Positions 1-5,623 of a stretch of 10,627 nt of DNA are shown in pieces (within the stretch, counting starts at the first letter, position 1; each line of letters opens with the position of its first letter). The translations under genes were made by a program, and so were the position numbers. Origin of the DNA: Lachnospiraceae bacterium UBA7027. GTDB lineage: Bacteria; Bacillota; Clostridia; Lachnospirales; Lachnospiraceae. The notes beneath the pieces are model-generated. The model was not told the origin of the DNA and made no database searches. It saw only the letters and a list, made by a program, of their open reading frames with translations. The DNA lies in contig DLBG01000137.1 of assembly GCA_002494135.1 (NCBI GenBank), forward strand, positions 1,417 to 12,043. The letters run 5' to 3'.

Positions 1-206
1 GTCAGATTCGGTATGATCACGCAAACACAGGACGATACAATTCTGCCCTCCACTTCATTCACAATCAGGTGATGATTTGAATCATTCGTAATCTGCTTCC
101 AGGTATTCCGAAGATGCTCATTTTTTTCAGGAACGGAATCTTCATGTAAAAATAAATACAGTTCAAGGATTGCGTCCAAATCATTTTCGTTCGCTTCTCT
201 GACCAT
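1..206 (-). CDS. GNAT family N-acetyltransferase, N-terminal part (runs off the left edge)
   Basis: Open frame of 68 codons from an ATG at 206, continuing past base 1 with no stop. The translation begins MVREANENDLDAILELYLFL and goes on through HEDSVPEKNEHL to NHHLIVNEVEGRIVSSCVCV. This is the usual start of a GNAT acetyltransferase: an I/V-R-x-A-x-x-x-D-L first strand and helix, a variable helical part, then the strand pair that precedes the acetyl-CoA-binding motif A, which lies outside the window. Such enzymes transfer acetyl from acetyl-CoA to an amine; the substrate cannot be told from this fragment. The start is supported by GAGAGG at 215-220, 8 nt upstream of the ATG. The gene has its own predicted promoter at 268-296, so it can be expressed separately from the flavodoxin gene before it. 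The family call is fairly secure from the N-terminal pattern; nothing is known of the missing part. Confidence 0.82.
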   Translation of the reverse strand, partial: MVREANENDLDAILELYLFLHEDSVPEKNEHLRNTWKQITNDSNHHLIVNEVEGRIVSSCVCVIIPNL

Positions 207-267
207 ATGATTTGCCTCTCATTTCTGCGCTTTCCCTCATTTTAGGATGTTTACTGCTTTTAAGTAT

Positions 268-296
268 AGTATAAACAGCACGTTTTTTACAGTCAG
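268..296 (-). promoter_or_regulatory. Predicted sigma-A promoter of the partial GNAT gene
   Basis: On the minus strand CTGACT (291-296, 4 of 6 matches to TTGACA) is followed after exactly 17 bases by TATACT (268-273, 5 of 6 matches to TATAAT). The -35 box overlaps the last codons and stop of the flavodoxin gene. The start codon at 206 lies about 60 bp downstream of the -10 box. No hairpin terminator is visible between the flavodoxin stop and this promoter, so read-through is also possible. Confidence 0.55.
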
Positions 297-835
297 GAAT
301 TCGCTTCTCTTTCCAGATAATCCACTATCGGCTCGATAAATTTTACATCCGAAATATCATAGGAGGAGGACATCACTTCCACCATCTTCTTTTCCTCCTC
401 GGTGGCATCTTTCTTTTTCTTCAAAGTCGAAATAAACATTTTCATGGCAAGTTTCGAAGGGGCATTCATTTTTTCGTAATTGAATCCACCCTGACAGTAA
501 AATGCCCGAATATAGTTCCTCTGTTCATCCGTCAGCATGTTGTGAAGTGCAACATCAATATCCGGATTGTCATTCGGGCTTCCTCCGACGCAAAATACAG
601 CAAGCCGTTTATCCTTCCATGTTGAAGCATTTTCAAGAAACCATTTCAATTTCACAATATTCCCGGCCATTGCCCAGCCCCCGTAAATGATTGCCTGATA
701 ATCATTATAAAAATCCTTTTCCTTTTTCTTTGCATCCTTCAAATCAAGAATGTCCGCATTCAGCCTGTCGGCAAGCCACATGGCATACTTCCTGGTAAAT
801 CCTGTTTGCGAGGTATATATTACCAATGATTTCAT
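293..835 (-). CDS. Flavodoxin-domain protein (HemG-like Flavodoxin_5 type)
   Basis: A 180-residue flavodoxin fold protein. The FMN phosphate-binding loop is T-S-Q-T-G-F-T at residues 8-14, right after the first hydrophobic strand (SLVIY). A second FMN-contacting segment, IIYGGWAMAG, spans about 49-58, and a third strand with loop, LAVFCVGGSP, about 78-87. The arrangement and the long helical C-terminus resemble the HemG/protoporphyrinogen-oxidase-like flavodoxin domain proteins that are widespread in Clostridia, but a heme role is not implied. It is probably a cytoplasmic FMN electron carrier or small quinone/substrate reductase. Its ATG overlaps the MarR gene stop by 4 nt (ATGA at 832-835), so the two are translationally coupled and share the operator-controlled promoter at 1362-1390. 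This makes it the likely regulated target of the MarR protein, perhaps in a redox or xenobiotic response (inference). Confidence 0.85.
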   Translation of the reverse strand: MKSLVIYTSQTGFTRKYAMWLADRLNADILDLKDAKKKEKDFYNDYQAIIYGGWAMAGNIVKLKWFLENASTWKDKRLAVFCVGGSPNDNPDIDVALHNMLTDEQRNYIRAFYCQGGFNYEKMNAPSKLAMKMFISTLKKKKDATEEEKKMVEVMSSSYDISDVKFIEPIVDYLEREANS

Positions 836-1311
836 AATTCACTCAGATTCCTTTCCATTTTCATAATTGTCTGAATGGTAATAAACAAACTTTGTTCATC
901 AATTCCTTCAAAAATCCGTCCGATGATGTACCTGCTCTGCTCTCCGTTATTGTCATTTTCCTCCAGAAACGCTCTTGCTTCTTCCGTTACCTGAATACGC
1001 AGCTTTCTTTTATCATTTTCATCCGGAACCATGGCAATAAAGCCTTTTTTCTCCAGTTTCAGGAGAATCTGTTTTACATTCTGGTGCGAACTGCCCATTA
1101 CATCGGAAAGCTCATTGATCGTAGGCGGTTCCTTGCAAAGATTGATACAAATAATTGCAAAAAACTGCTTCCAGGTAATCTCCTTAAAAAAAGCATCTGC
1201 GGCAGCCTGATAACGGTTGTCAAACGCGCTCAGAAGTCCTAGCAAAAACGGTTGCGGCGGCATTTCTCCGAACTCCACCGTTTTCATTTGCATCTGTTCA
1301 TCGTAATTCAT
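832..1311 (-). CDS. MarR family transcriptional regulator
   Basis: A 159-residue winged helix-turn-helix repressor of MarR type. An N-terminal dimerisation helix (about 20-58) leads to the HTH, PTINELSDVMGSSHQNVKQI (63-82), with recognition helix SSHQNVKQILLKLEKKGFI. The wing follows at 93-108, where the D-E-N-D-K-R-K-L-R-I segment matches the usual D-x-R-D-x-R wing motif. Helices after residue 109 complete the dimer interface. The start is supported by AGGAGG at 1319-1324, 7 nt before the ATG. The promoter lies immediately upstream and is overlapped by a large palindromic operator, so autorepression is the simplest reading. It is first in a two-gene operon, coupled by ATGA to a flavodoxin. 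Cys55 and Cys59 sit in the helix just before the HTH, so redox sensing is conceivable but unproven; the ligand is unknown. Confidence 0.92.
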   Translation of the reverse strand: MNYDEQMQMKTVEFGEMPPQPFLLGLLSAFDNRYQAAADAFFKEITWKQFFAIICINLCKEPPTINELSDVMGSSHQNVKQILLKLEKKGFIAMVPDENDKRKLRIQVTEEARAFLEENDNNGEQSRYIIGRIFEGIDEQSLFITIQTIMKMERNLSEL

Positions 1312-1318
1312 GGATTAA

Positions 1319-1324
1319 CCTCCT
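1319..1324 (-). promoter_or_regulatory. Ribosome binding site of the MarR gene
   Basis: A perfect AGGAGG 7 nt upstream of the ATG at 1311, which fixes this start. Confidence 0.85.
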
Positions 1325-1331
1325 GCATCCA

Positions 1332-1383
1332 AAAATAGGTAACATGTTACATTTCAAAAACAATGTAACATGTTACCTATTTT
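1332..1383. promoter_or_regulatory. Dual-palindrome operator of the MarR/flavodoxin operon
   Basis: A perfect 22-bp inverted repeat (1332-1353 and 1362-1383) with an 8-bp AT-rich centre. Each arm contains a complete 12-bp palindrome GTAACATGTTAC (1339-1350 and 1365-1376), so there are two symmetric sites with centres 26 bp apart. The upstream site lies in the -35/-10 spacer and first base of the -10 box; the other lies around +5 to +16. Two MarR dimers bound here would block the promoter. On the minus strand the structure could also fold into a long hairpin followed by five T residues, so it may additionally end transcripts arriving from the gene at 1411-2829. Confidence 0.85.
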
Positions 1384-1390
1384 GTGTCAA
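1362..1390 (-). promoter_or_regulatory. Sigma-A promoter of the MarR/flavodoxin operon
   Basis: On the minus strand a perfect TTGACA (1385-1390) is followed after 17 bases by TACATT (1362-1367, 4 of 6 matches). Transcription would start near 1355. The -10 box and spacer are covered by the upstream GTAACATGTTAC site, which ties promoter and operator together. Confidence 0.75.
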
Positions 1391-1410
1391 CCGGTTTTTT
1401 GACCATTTGT

Positions 1411-2829
1411 TCATTTCCGCAAAATCACGGTATTCACTCTCTCTTGTATAAAACCAACAGACTCAGCCGTGCGCTTTGATCCTTCGTTTGAAACGGAATG
1501 CGCCCAGACAGGTTGCTTCCCCTGTTTCATAATCTCCCGGCACATTCTGTCGGCAAGAACTTTCGCAAGTCCCTGATGGCGGTAACTCTCATCCGTCTCA
1601 ATTCCGATATCAACCTCATCGGAACTGACTGCCGCAGAAAAAGCAACCGCAATTACTTTTTCCCCATCCAGCGCAACGAATCCAAATCCGTTTTTCAGAA
1701 ACTGTTCTCGACTCGCCCATGAAAAATCCGGAACGATTTTGCCGTGTATCCTGTCATAGTTCGTTTCCGAAATCTGCTCTATTCTGTACTCACACTCCGG
1801 TCGCACATCCAGAAGCGAACCAAACCGGTACTCCGCTCTTTTTTCAAGCCGGACGCATTCTTTATCTGCGAAAAAATCTTCTACATTCGGATCATCCGTT
1901 ACCAGCACGAATCTTCTTTCCGGTTCTTTTTGAAAATACTCTCGATAGATTTTATTCAAAAATTCCTCATCCAGATTTCCCGAAATATAGGCAAAACCCG
2001 CATAATGCCAGAACAAAACGGCATCTCCGTCCGGTATAATTTCCACGTCCGGAATCTTCTCTGCGCCCGGAATCTTCTCTCCATCCGGAATCTGCTCCGC
2101 GCCCGGTATTATCTCCCCGTCCTGAAGGCCTTGTGCAATCGACATCGGATAAACTCTGTTGGCGCCGCAATTCCCCGCATACTCCGCGTTCTTCATCATA
2201 TCCGCATACTCTTCAAACAGCGCATGCGAATACTCCTTTTTTCGATCCGACTCCCTGACAATTTTCCATAAAATAGCCGCCGCCTTCAATTGCTTATGAA
2301 AAATCGCCGTAGCCTCATCCGCGCAAAAATCCTTCACGAACTTATTCCACTGAAGCGCGGATTTATCGTATGTCGCATACGTCTTTTTGCCGTAGTAAAT
2401 ATCCAGAAGGTCCCTGAGTGTAAAATCCTCGTCGCCGTTTTCCTTCACCGCTTTTGCCGTAGCAACCATATCTACGTTAAACTTAAACGGCTTCACACCC
2501 GTCTGTTCGGCGTAAAATTCTCGAAACCGGTTTCCAAATGTAAATCCGCACGCTATCAGGCCGGTATCTAACGAAAGCTCGGAAACGCAAGCTTTTTTAC
2601 CGCGAGAACCACCTTGCGCGCCGGCACAAGACCGCCCCCTTGCCTTCTTCACGGGAGGTATTTTTTCTCCGGCAAAATACGCCCGAATCACACTATTGAG
2701 TTCGATTTTACTTCCGTCAGACTTAAGCCCCAGTCCTTTGCAAATCCGAATCAGTTCTTCCCGATACCAGTAATATTTGCAAAATTCATCATAGTCTTTA
2801 ATGTCCTCAAACGCCGGTCTTTCCGCCAC
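1411..2829 (-). CDS. SAP-DUF6434 / GNAT acetyltransferase fusion protein
   Basis: A 472-residue fusion (start GTG at 2829). Residues about 11-53 (DYDEFCKYYWYREELIRICK and on to SVIRAYF) form a SAP-like helix-loop-helix, a fold that usually binds nucleic acid. A basic Gly/Ala-rich linker follows. About 86-190 match DUF6434 (LDTGLIACGFTF, FKFNVDMVATAKAV, YYGKKTYATYDKSALQWNKF, LKAAAILWK). From about 222 to the end is a GNAT_acetyltran (PF12746-type) domain: ANRVYPMSIAQG, LFWHYAGFAYISGN, IVPDFSW, then the acetyl-CoA loop YRHQGLAKVL at 416-425 and WAHSVSNEGSKRTAESVGF. A six-residue tandem repeat (238-268) interrupts this domain. I chose GTG 2829 because AGAGAGG lies 8 nt before it; a longer frame from GTG 2946 has no Shine-Dalgarno and would read through the 16-bp repeats. 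No promoter is obvious, so it may rely on the upstream gene. The substrate is unknown. Confidence 0.82.
   Translation of the reverse strand: MAERPAFEDIKDYDEFCKYYWYREELIRICKGLGLKSDGSKIELNSVIRAYFAGEKIPPVKKARGRSCAGAQGGSRGKKACVSELSLDTGLIACGFTFGNRFREFYAEQTGVKPFKFNVDMVATAKAVKENGDEDFTLRDLLDIYYGKKTYATYDKSALQWNKFVKDFCADEATAIFHKQLKAAAILWKIVRESDRKKEYSHALFEEYADMMKNAEYAGNCGANRVYPMSIAQGLQDGEIIPGAEQIPDGEKIPGAEKIPDVEIIPDGDAVLFWHYAGFAYISGNLDEEFLNKIYREYFQKEPERRFVLVTDDPNVEDFFADKECVRLEKRAEYRFGSLLDVRPECEYRIEQISETNYDRIHGKIVPDFSWASREQFLKNGFGFVALDGEKVIAVAFSAAVSSDEVDIGIETDESYRHQGLAKVLADRMCREIMKQGKQPVWAHSVSNEGSKRTAESVGFIQERVNTVILRK
2031..2126. repeat. 18-bp in-frame tandem repeat within the acetyltransferase domain
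   Basis: The core CCGGWA recurs on the plus strand at 2031, 2049, 2067, 2085 and 2103, exactly 18 bp apart, with a degenerate sixth copy (CCTGAA) at 2121. Translated on the minus strand it gives about five units of pattern x-E-x-I-P-D/G (GEIIPG, AEQIPD, GEKIPG, AEKIPD, VEIIPD). Related PF12746-type proteins run almost directly from IAQG..GEI to the LFWHYAGFAY strand, so the units look like a loop expansion. Confidence 0.88.
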
Positions 2830-2837
2830 AATCTCAT

Positions 2838-2844
2838 CCTCTCT
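2838..2844 (-). promoter_or_regulatory. Ribosome binding site deciding the GTG start of the SAP-GNAT gene
   Basis: AGAGAGG on the minus strand, 8 nt before the GTG at 2829. The translated product then begins directly ahead of the conserved SAP segment. The only longer in-frame start candidate (GTG at 2946) lacks any purine-rich site. The last 16-bp tandem unit ends at the first base of this motif. Confidence 0.7.
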
Positions 2845-2923
2845 GTTTCTCCAAAGCCTTGTTTCTCCAAAGCCCTGTCCATCCAAAGTCCAGTCCATCC
2901 AAAGCCCTGTCCATCCAAAGTCC
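2844..2923. repeat. Five-copy 16-bp tandem repeat (minisatellite) next to a Shine-Dalgarno
   Basis: Five contiguous 16-bp units with CCAAAG on the plus strand at 2851, 2867, 2883, 2899 and 2915. On the minus strand the units read GGACTTTGGATGGACA, GGGCTTTGGATGGACT, GGACTTTGGATGGACA, GGGCTTTGGAGAAACA and AGGCTTTGGAGAAACA. The two units nearest the gene share a GGAGAAACA variant and the three distal ones GGATGGAC, which suggests stepwise duplication. The period is not a multiple of three, so the array is unlikely to be coding. It fills most of the leader between the membrane protein gene and the SAP-GNAT gene. Confidence 0.9.
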
Positions 2924-2932
2924 AGTCCCTCA

Positions 2933-2944
2933 GGGGCTTGCCCC
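2933..2944. repeat. Short GC hairpin between the tandem array and the REP-like palindrome
   Basis: GGGGCTTGCCCC, a perfect 5-bp GC stem with a 2-nt loop, sits between the 16-bp array and the palindrome at 2956-2988. It is not followed by T residues on the minus strand, so it is not a typical terminator. It adds to the folded structure of this leader. Confidence 0.5.
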
Positions 2945-2955
2945 ACGGAACATAA

Positions 2956-2988
2956 AATGGACCACTAACCCCGTCCCCCTGGTCCATT
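2956..2988. repeat. REP-like palindrome overlapping the stop of the membrane protein gene, possible terminator
   Basis: Arms AATGGACCA (2956-2964) and TGGTCCATT (2980-2988) are perfect reverse complements with a 15-nt G-rich loop; on the minus strand the loop reads GGGGGACGGGGTTAG. The palindrome begins inside the stop codon (2987-2989) of the gene before it, and the second arm runs into four T residues, so an RNA hairpin here could terminate that transcript. From memory, similar TGGACCA-GGGGACGG-TGGTCC-type motifs are dispersed in clostridial genomes as REP-like repeats. I cannot count copies from this window. Confidence 0.68.
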
Positions 2989-4024
2989 ACGTTGGATTGA
3001 ATTTTTCATCCGGAAAAATAAATACATTGTCCGGAACAAAAACCAGCGTGGCCGGCGTATCATGAATGTCCTCTTCCCGCATTCCCACGCAGGTGGCATA
3101 CTTATACGTGTAATGGCGCTTTTCACCGTATATATTGATTCTGCTGTTATTCACGCTGTTAACAACCGCGTGATAGGCGATGTATTCTCTTTTTCTGACC
3201 ACACGGAGCCGGTATATAAAATTCGTCAGATAAAATGCCGCGATCGCCGGTCCGAAGGCAATCAGGATTATCGTCAAAAAAATCATAAGCCCGGTACGCC
3301 TTCTTAGTCTGACATACCGTAATGCAAATAAAACACTGCTGTTTCCCCGGGAATATCCGTTTGTAATCCAGTAAAAGGTAGGAAAGATAATCAGGGCACT
3401 GACTGCTATAACAACGATTGCGTCCAGCAACAGATATTTCATAACCGCCCGGTAAAGTATCTTTTCAAACGCAACCGGAACATCCGCTTTGTAAAACAGG
3501 CTGTTTTCTTTGCATGTATCCAGGTTTCCGTTTCCGTAAAATAATTTCTTCCAGTTTCTCAAGTCCCCGATTTCTTTTTTTATAACCATGGGCATCACCA
3601 TAAAACCCGCCGACGGGAACATTAACACAGCCACAATCAAATCGAGATTCTGGTCGTTTCTTCTGCTTTCCGCAAACAGAAAGACTGTGGATAAAACCAT
3701 TATAATGGCATATATACCGATGATATCCTCACGGTAGGATTCCTTTTTGTCCTTCTTCGTAAAAGGCATTCTGCCGAGTATCAGTGAGAGATAAAAGAAA
3801 AGGTGCACGGGACCGAGGATTGCGATGAGCAGCACATACTGCAGCATTTCCTCTTCTGTAGCCTCATGTGCGGCAAGTGCGATAATCCCATCCACCATGG
3901 CTGCCGTGCCGAGGCAGAAAAATACAAATGCGGCAGATCCCAGCAGAATCAGCAAAAGTTTTATCCCAATCGGAAATTCTTTTTTCCCCTGCGTATTCTT
4001 CTTTTTCGATGACTTCTTTCCCAT
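2987..4024 (-). CDS. Multi-pass membrane protein of unknown function
   Basis: A 345-residue protein that I do not recognise. The N-terminus is strongly basic (MGKKSSKKKN and more Lys to residue 15), indicating a cytoplasmic N-end. About six hydrophobic helices are visible: 20-50, 61-84, 101-119, 127-148, 195-220 and 245-271. A positively charged loop (KKDKKESYR, 90-98) and a soluble loop (149-190) separate the groups. The last 70 residues (276-345) form a soluble, strand-rich tail with RINIYGEKRHYTYKYA and TLVFVPDNVFIFPD, which by charge should be cytoplasmic; it resembles the soluble tails of small DUF-type Firmicute membrane proteins. The start ATG at 4024 has only a weak GGAAG 4 nt upstream. 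It lies 15 nt below the patatin stop, so it is probably expressed with that gene. The stop codon is embedded in the REP-like palindrome. Confidence 0.78.
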   Translation of the reverse strand: MGKKSSKKKNTQGKKEFPIGIKLLLILLGSAAFVFFCLGTAAMVDGIIALAAHEATEEEMLQYVLLIAILGPVHLFFYLSLILGRMPFTKKDKKESYREDIIGIYAIIMVLSTVFLFAESRRNDQNLDLIVAVLMFPSAGFMVMPMVIKKEIGDLRNWKKLFYGNGNLDTCKENSLFYKADVPVAFEKILYRAVMKYLLLDAIVVIAVSALIIFPTFYWITNGYSRGNSSVLFALRYVRLRRRTGLMIFLTIILIAFGPAIAAFYLTNFIYRLRVVRKREYIAYHAVVNSVNNSRINIYGEKRHYTYKYATCVGMREEDIHDTPATLVFVPDNVFIFPDEKFNPT

Positions 4025-4039
4025 CTTACTTCCAAAAAC

Positions 4040-4930
4040 CTATCGCAGATACTCTTTCACCCGGTCGATATTCCTGGAAGCATCCTCATAACCTAACCAG
4101 TAAAGGTCTCCGAGCTTTTCCATGTTCCCTTCGAACCTTGCCACATCAACCGGTTTCGACGGCGCAAGCGCAAAGATTTTTCCCTCTTCGTGAAGCTTGT
4201 ATAACTGATCCGTCATTTTGTTAAAATCATCGTTTACCCGGTTCATGCATTTGACAAATTCGGGGTATCTGCGGTACATGGTCATGGCAACCCCGTTCGG
4301 GGCGGTACTTCTTCGGAATGCCCACTCTCTGGTTTTTACGACAACGATTTTTTTCGCACCGATACTTGTTGCATACGGATACGGAATCTTCGTGGAGCAT
4401 CCGCCGTCAAGATAGGGGATTCCTTTCATGACTACCGGACGGGATACATAGGGAACCGTCGCAGACGCTCTGACCGCCGCTGAGAGGTTGCATTTTCCTT
4501 TCTCCATATATTCCGTCTCGCCTGTTCGCATGTTGGTCACGCCGACCGCCAGACTTCTGGACGGATCCATCAGTCTCTTTTTATCGAGCGGCAAACCTTC
4601 CACAATATCTTTATACAGGTACGTAAAACCCGTAACGCCGTGATCTCTGATCATTGCGCCGATTCCGCAGTATTCCTTATCGTGTCTGTAGGTTAAATCG
4701 ATTCTTGCGCCCCAGCCGATCTGTCCGGACACATATCCGATGGCGGAAAGTGCACCCGCGGAGATGCCGACCGTGCTTCTTAAATTGATTCCGTTTACCA
4801 TAAAAGCGTCCAGTACGCCGAGCGTGTATAAGCCTTTCCAGCCGCCGCCCTCAAGCACCAGACACCCTTCCGTTATTTCCTCGCTTGCCCTTCCTGTCGG
4901 AAGTTTATCCAATCCATTGTATACTTTCAT
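4040..4930 (-). CDS. Patatin-like phospholipase family protein
   Basis: A 296-residue serine acyl hydrolase of the patatin family (YjjU/RssA-like bacterial type). The oxyanion-hole motif GGGWKG is at 28-33, following LVLE. The nucleophile elbow GISAG is at 55-59 (Ser57), and the catalytic Asp is in DGG at 175-177, preceded by IPYL. The spacing fits the Ser-Asp dyad of the family. SATVPYVSRPV (156-166) is also typical. There is no signal peptide, so it should be a cytoplasmic or membrane-associated lipid esterase. I start it at ATG 4930, because a longer in-frame extension (to 5077) would overlap the flavoprotein gene by 140 bp and adds no conserved sequence. GGGAAG lies about 10 nt before this ATG. 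It follows the flavoprotein stop by 7 nt, which indicates an operon with that gene, and precedes the membrane protein gene by 15 nt. The physiological lipid is unknown. Confidence 0.92.
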   Translation of the reverse strand: MKVYNGLDKLPTGRASEEITEGCLVLEGGGWKGLYTLGVLDAFMVNGINLRSTVGISAGALSAIGYVSGQIGWGARIDLTYRHDKEYCGIGAMIRDHGVTGFTYLYKDIVEGLPLDKKRLMDPSRSLAVGVTNMRTGETEYMEKGKCNLSAAVRASATVPYVSRPVVMKGIPYLDGGCSTKIPYPYATSIGAKKIVVVKTREWAFRRSTAPNGVAMTMYRRYPEFVKCMNRVNDDFNKMTDQLYKLHEEGKIFALAPSKPVDVARFEGNMEKLGDLYWLGYEDASRNIDRVKEYLR

Positions 4931-4937
4931 CGCATCG

Positions 4938-5564
4938 TTACTTCCCGTCCGCAAAACTTGTAAATGATTCTCTTTCCATTTCCGGAAGGCCGTTTGCCTG
5001 TTTCTCGGCATGAATTGCCCGGATAAGGAAAGCCATATTCTTCGCAAGGTTTCGCATTGTCTGCAAACCTTCCGCATCTTTTTTCACATCTTCGGCATCA
5101 AAGCCGTGAACCTGATTCCAGTAGGTACTGCTGGCTACGGGCATTCCGCTGATGGTAAAATACTTGTTCAGCACATCAAAAGATGCCGTGTTTCCTCCTC
5201 TTCTGCAGGAAACCACACTTGCTCCGACCTTCATATGCTTGGAAAATGAAGTGCTGTAGAATAAGCGGTCTAAGAACGATAATAACGTGCCGTTTGGAGA
5301 TCCGTAATAAACGGGGCTTCCGATGACAAGACCGTCTGCCTCTTCAAAAAGCGGCGCCACTTCATTGACCGCATCGTCACGTACAACGCATTTGCCGTTA
5401 TTGGAACAGTATCCACAGGAAATGCATCCGCGAATGTTCTGATTACCGATCTGAACCAGCTTCGTTTCGATTTCTTCCTGCTCAAAGACCTTGATCATTT
5501 CCGCAAGCGCGGTTGCGGTACATCCGTTTCTGTGCGGGCTGCCGTTAATCAGTAATACTTTCAT
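4938..5564 (-). CDS. NADPH-dependent FMN reductase / iron-sulfur flavoprotein-like protein
   Basis: A 208-residue flavodoxin-like reductase. It opens with MKVLLINGSPHRNGCTATAL, where GSPHRNGCT (8-16) is the FMN phosphate loop. Next is the compact cysteine motif C47-x2-C50-x2-C53-x5-C59 (GCISCGYCSNNGKC), the spacing known for the 4Fe-4S ligands of archaeal iron-sulfur flavoprotein (Isf). GSPVYYGSPNGTLLSFLDR (82-100) is the second FMN-binding segment, and SCRRGGN (119-125) the third. Isf-type proteins pass electrons to acceptors such as O2, H2O2 or quinones in anaerobes. Many relatives are annotated only as flavodoxin family or NAD(P)H-dependent oxidoreductase, so cluster binding is inferred. 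AAAGGAGG with its core at 5573-5578, 8 nt before the ATG, gives a strong start. It heads a probable three-gene operon with the patatin and membrane protein genes; no convincing promoter is seen in the 59-bp gap upstream. Confidence 0.9.
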   Translation of the reverse strand: MKVLLINGSPHRNGCTATALAEMIKVFEQEEIETKLVQIGNQNIRGCISCGYCSNNGKCVVRDDAVNEVAPLFEEADGLVIGSPVYYGSPNGTLLSFLDRLFYSTSFSKHMKVGASVVSCRRGGNTASFDVLNKYFTISGMPVASSTYWNQVHGFDAEDVKKDAEGLQTMRNLAKNMAFLIRAIHAEKQANGLPEMERESFTSFADGK

Positions 5565-5623
5565 TTTCCCATCCTCCTTTGACTAAATTTACATTCTCAA
5601 TCCTTGTATGAGTCATATCATCC

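Noticed and set aside
1332..1383. CRISPR-like or transposon end reading of the paired repeats
   Set aside because: Only two copies in inverted orientation, centred on a promoter next to a MarR gene; an operator explains them.
1967..2170. Repetitive SGRREDSG-type frame on the minus strand
   Set aside because: It is the 18-bp tandem repeat read in a second frame within the GNAT gene.
1744..2271. Plus-strand open frame of 175 codons opposite the GNAT gene
   Set aside because: Basic, low-complexity antisense translation of a well-supported minus-strand gene, with no ribosome site.
2830..2946. Longer version of the SAP-GNAT protein starting at GTG 2946
   Set aside because: No Shine-Dalgarno precedes it, the added 39 residues are the translated 16-bp repeats, and GTG 2829 has AGAGAGG at the right distance.
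2751..2987. ATG-started frame (MDQGDGVSGP) across the palindrome and tandem repeats
   Set aside because: It is the repeats read in another frame, then runs out of frame into the SAP coding region with no conserved sequence.
4931..5077. N-terminal extension of the patatin protein by 49 residues
   Set aside because: It overlaps the 3' end of the flavoprotein gene, has no patatin-family sequence, and an ATG at 4930 fits the family's normal length.
5565..5623. Promoter for the flavoprotein/patatin operon
   Set aside because: Only weak hexamers with poor spacing (TAAATT with an ATGACT 19 bp away) are seen.
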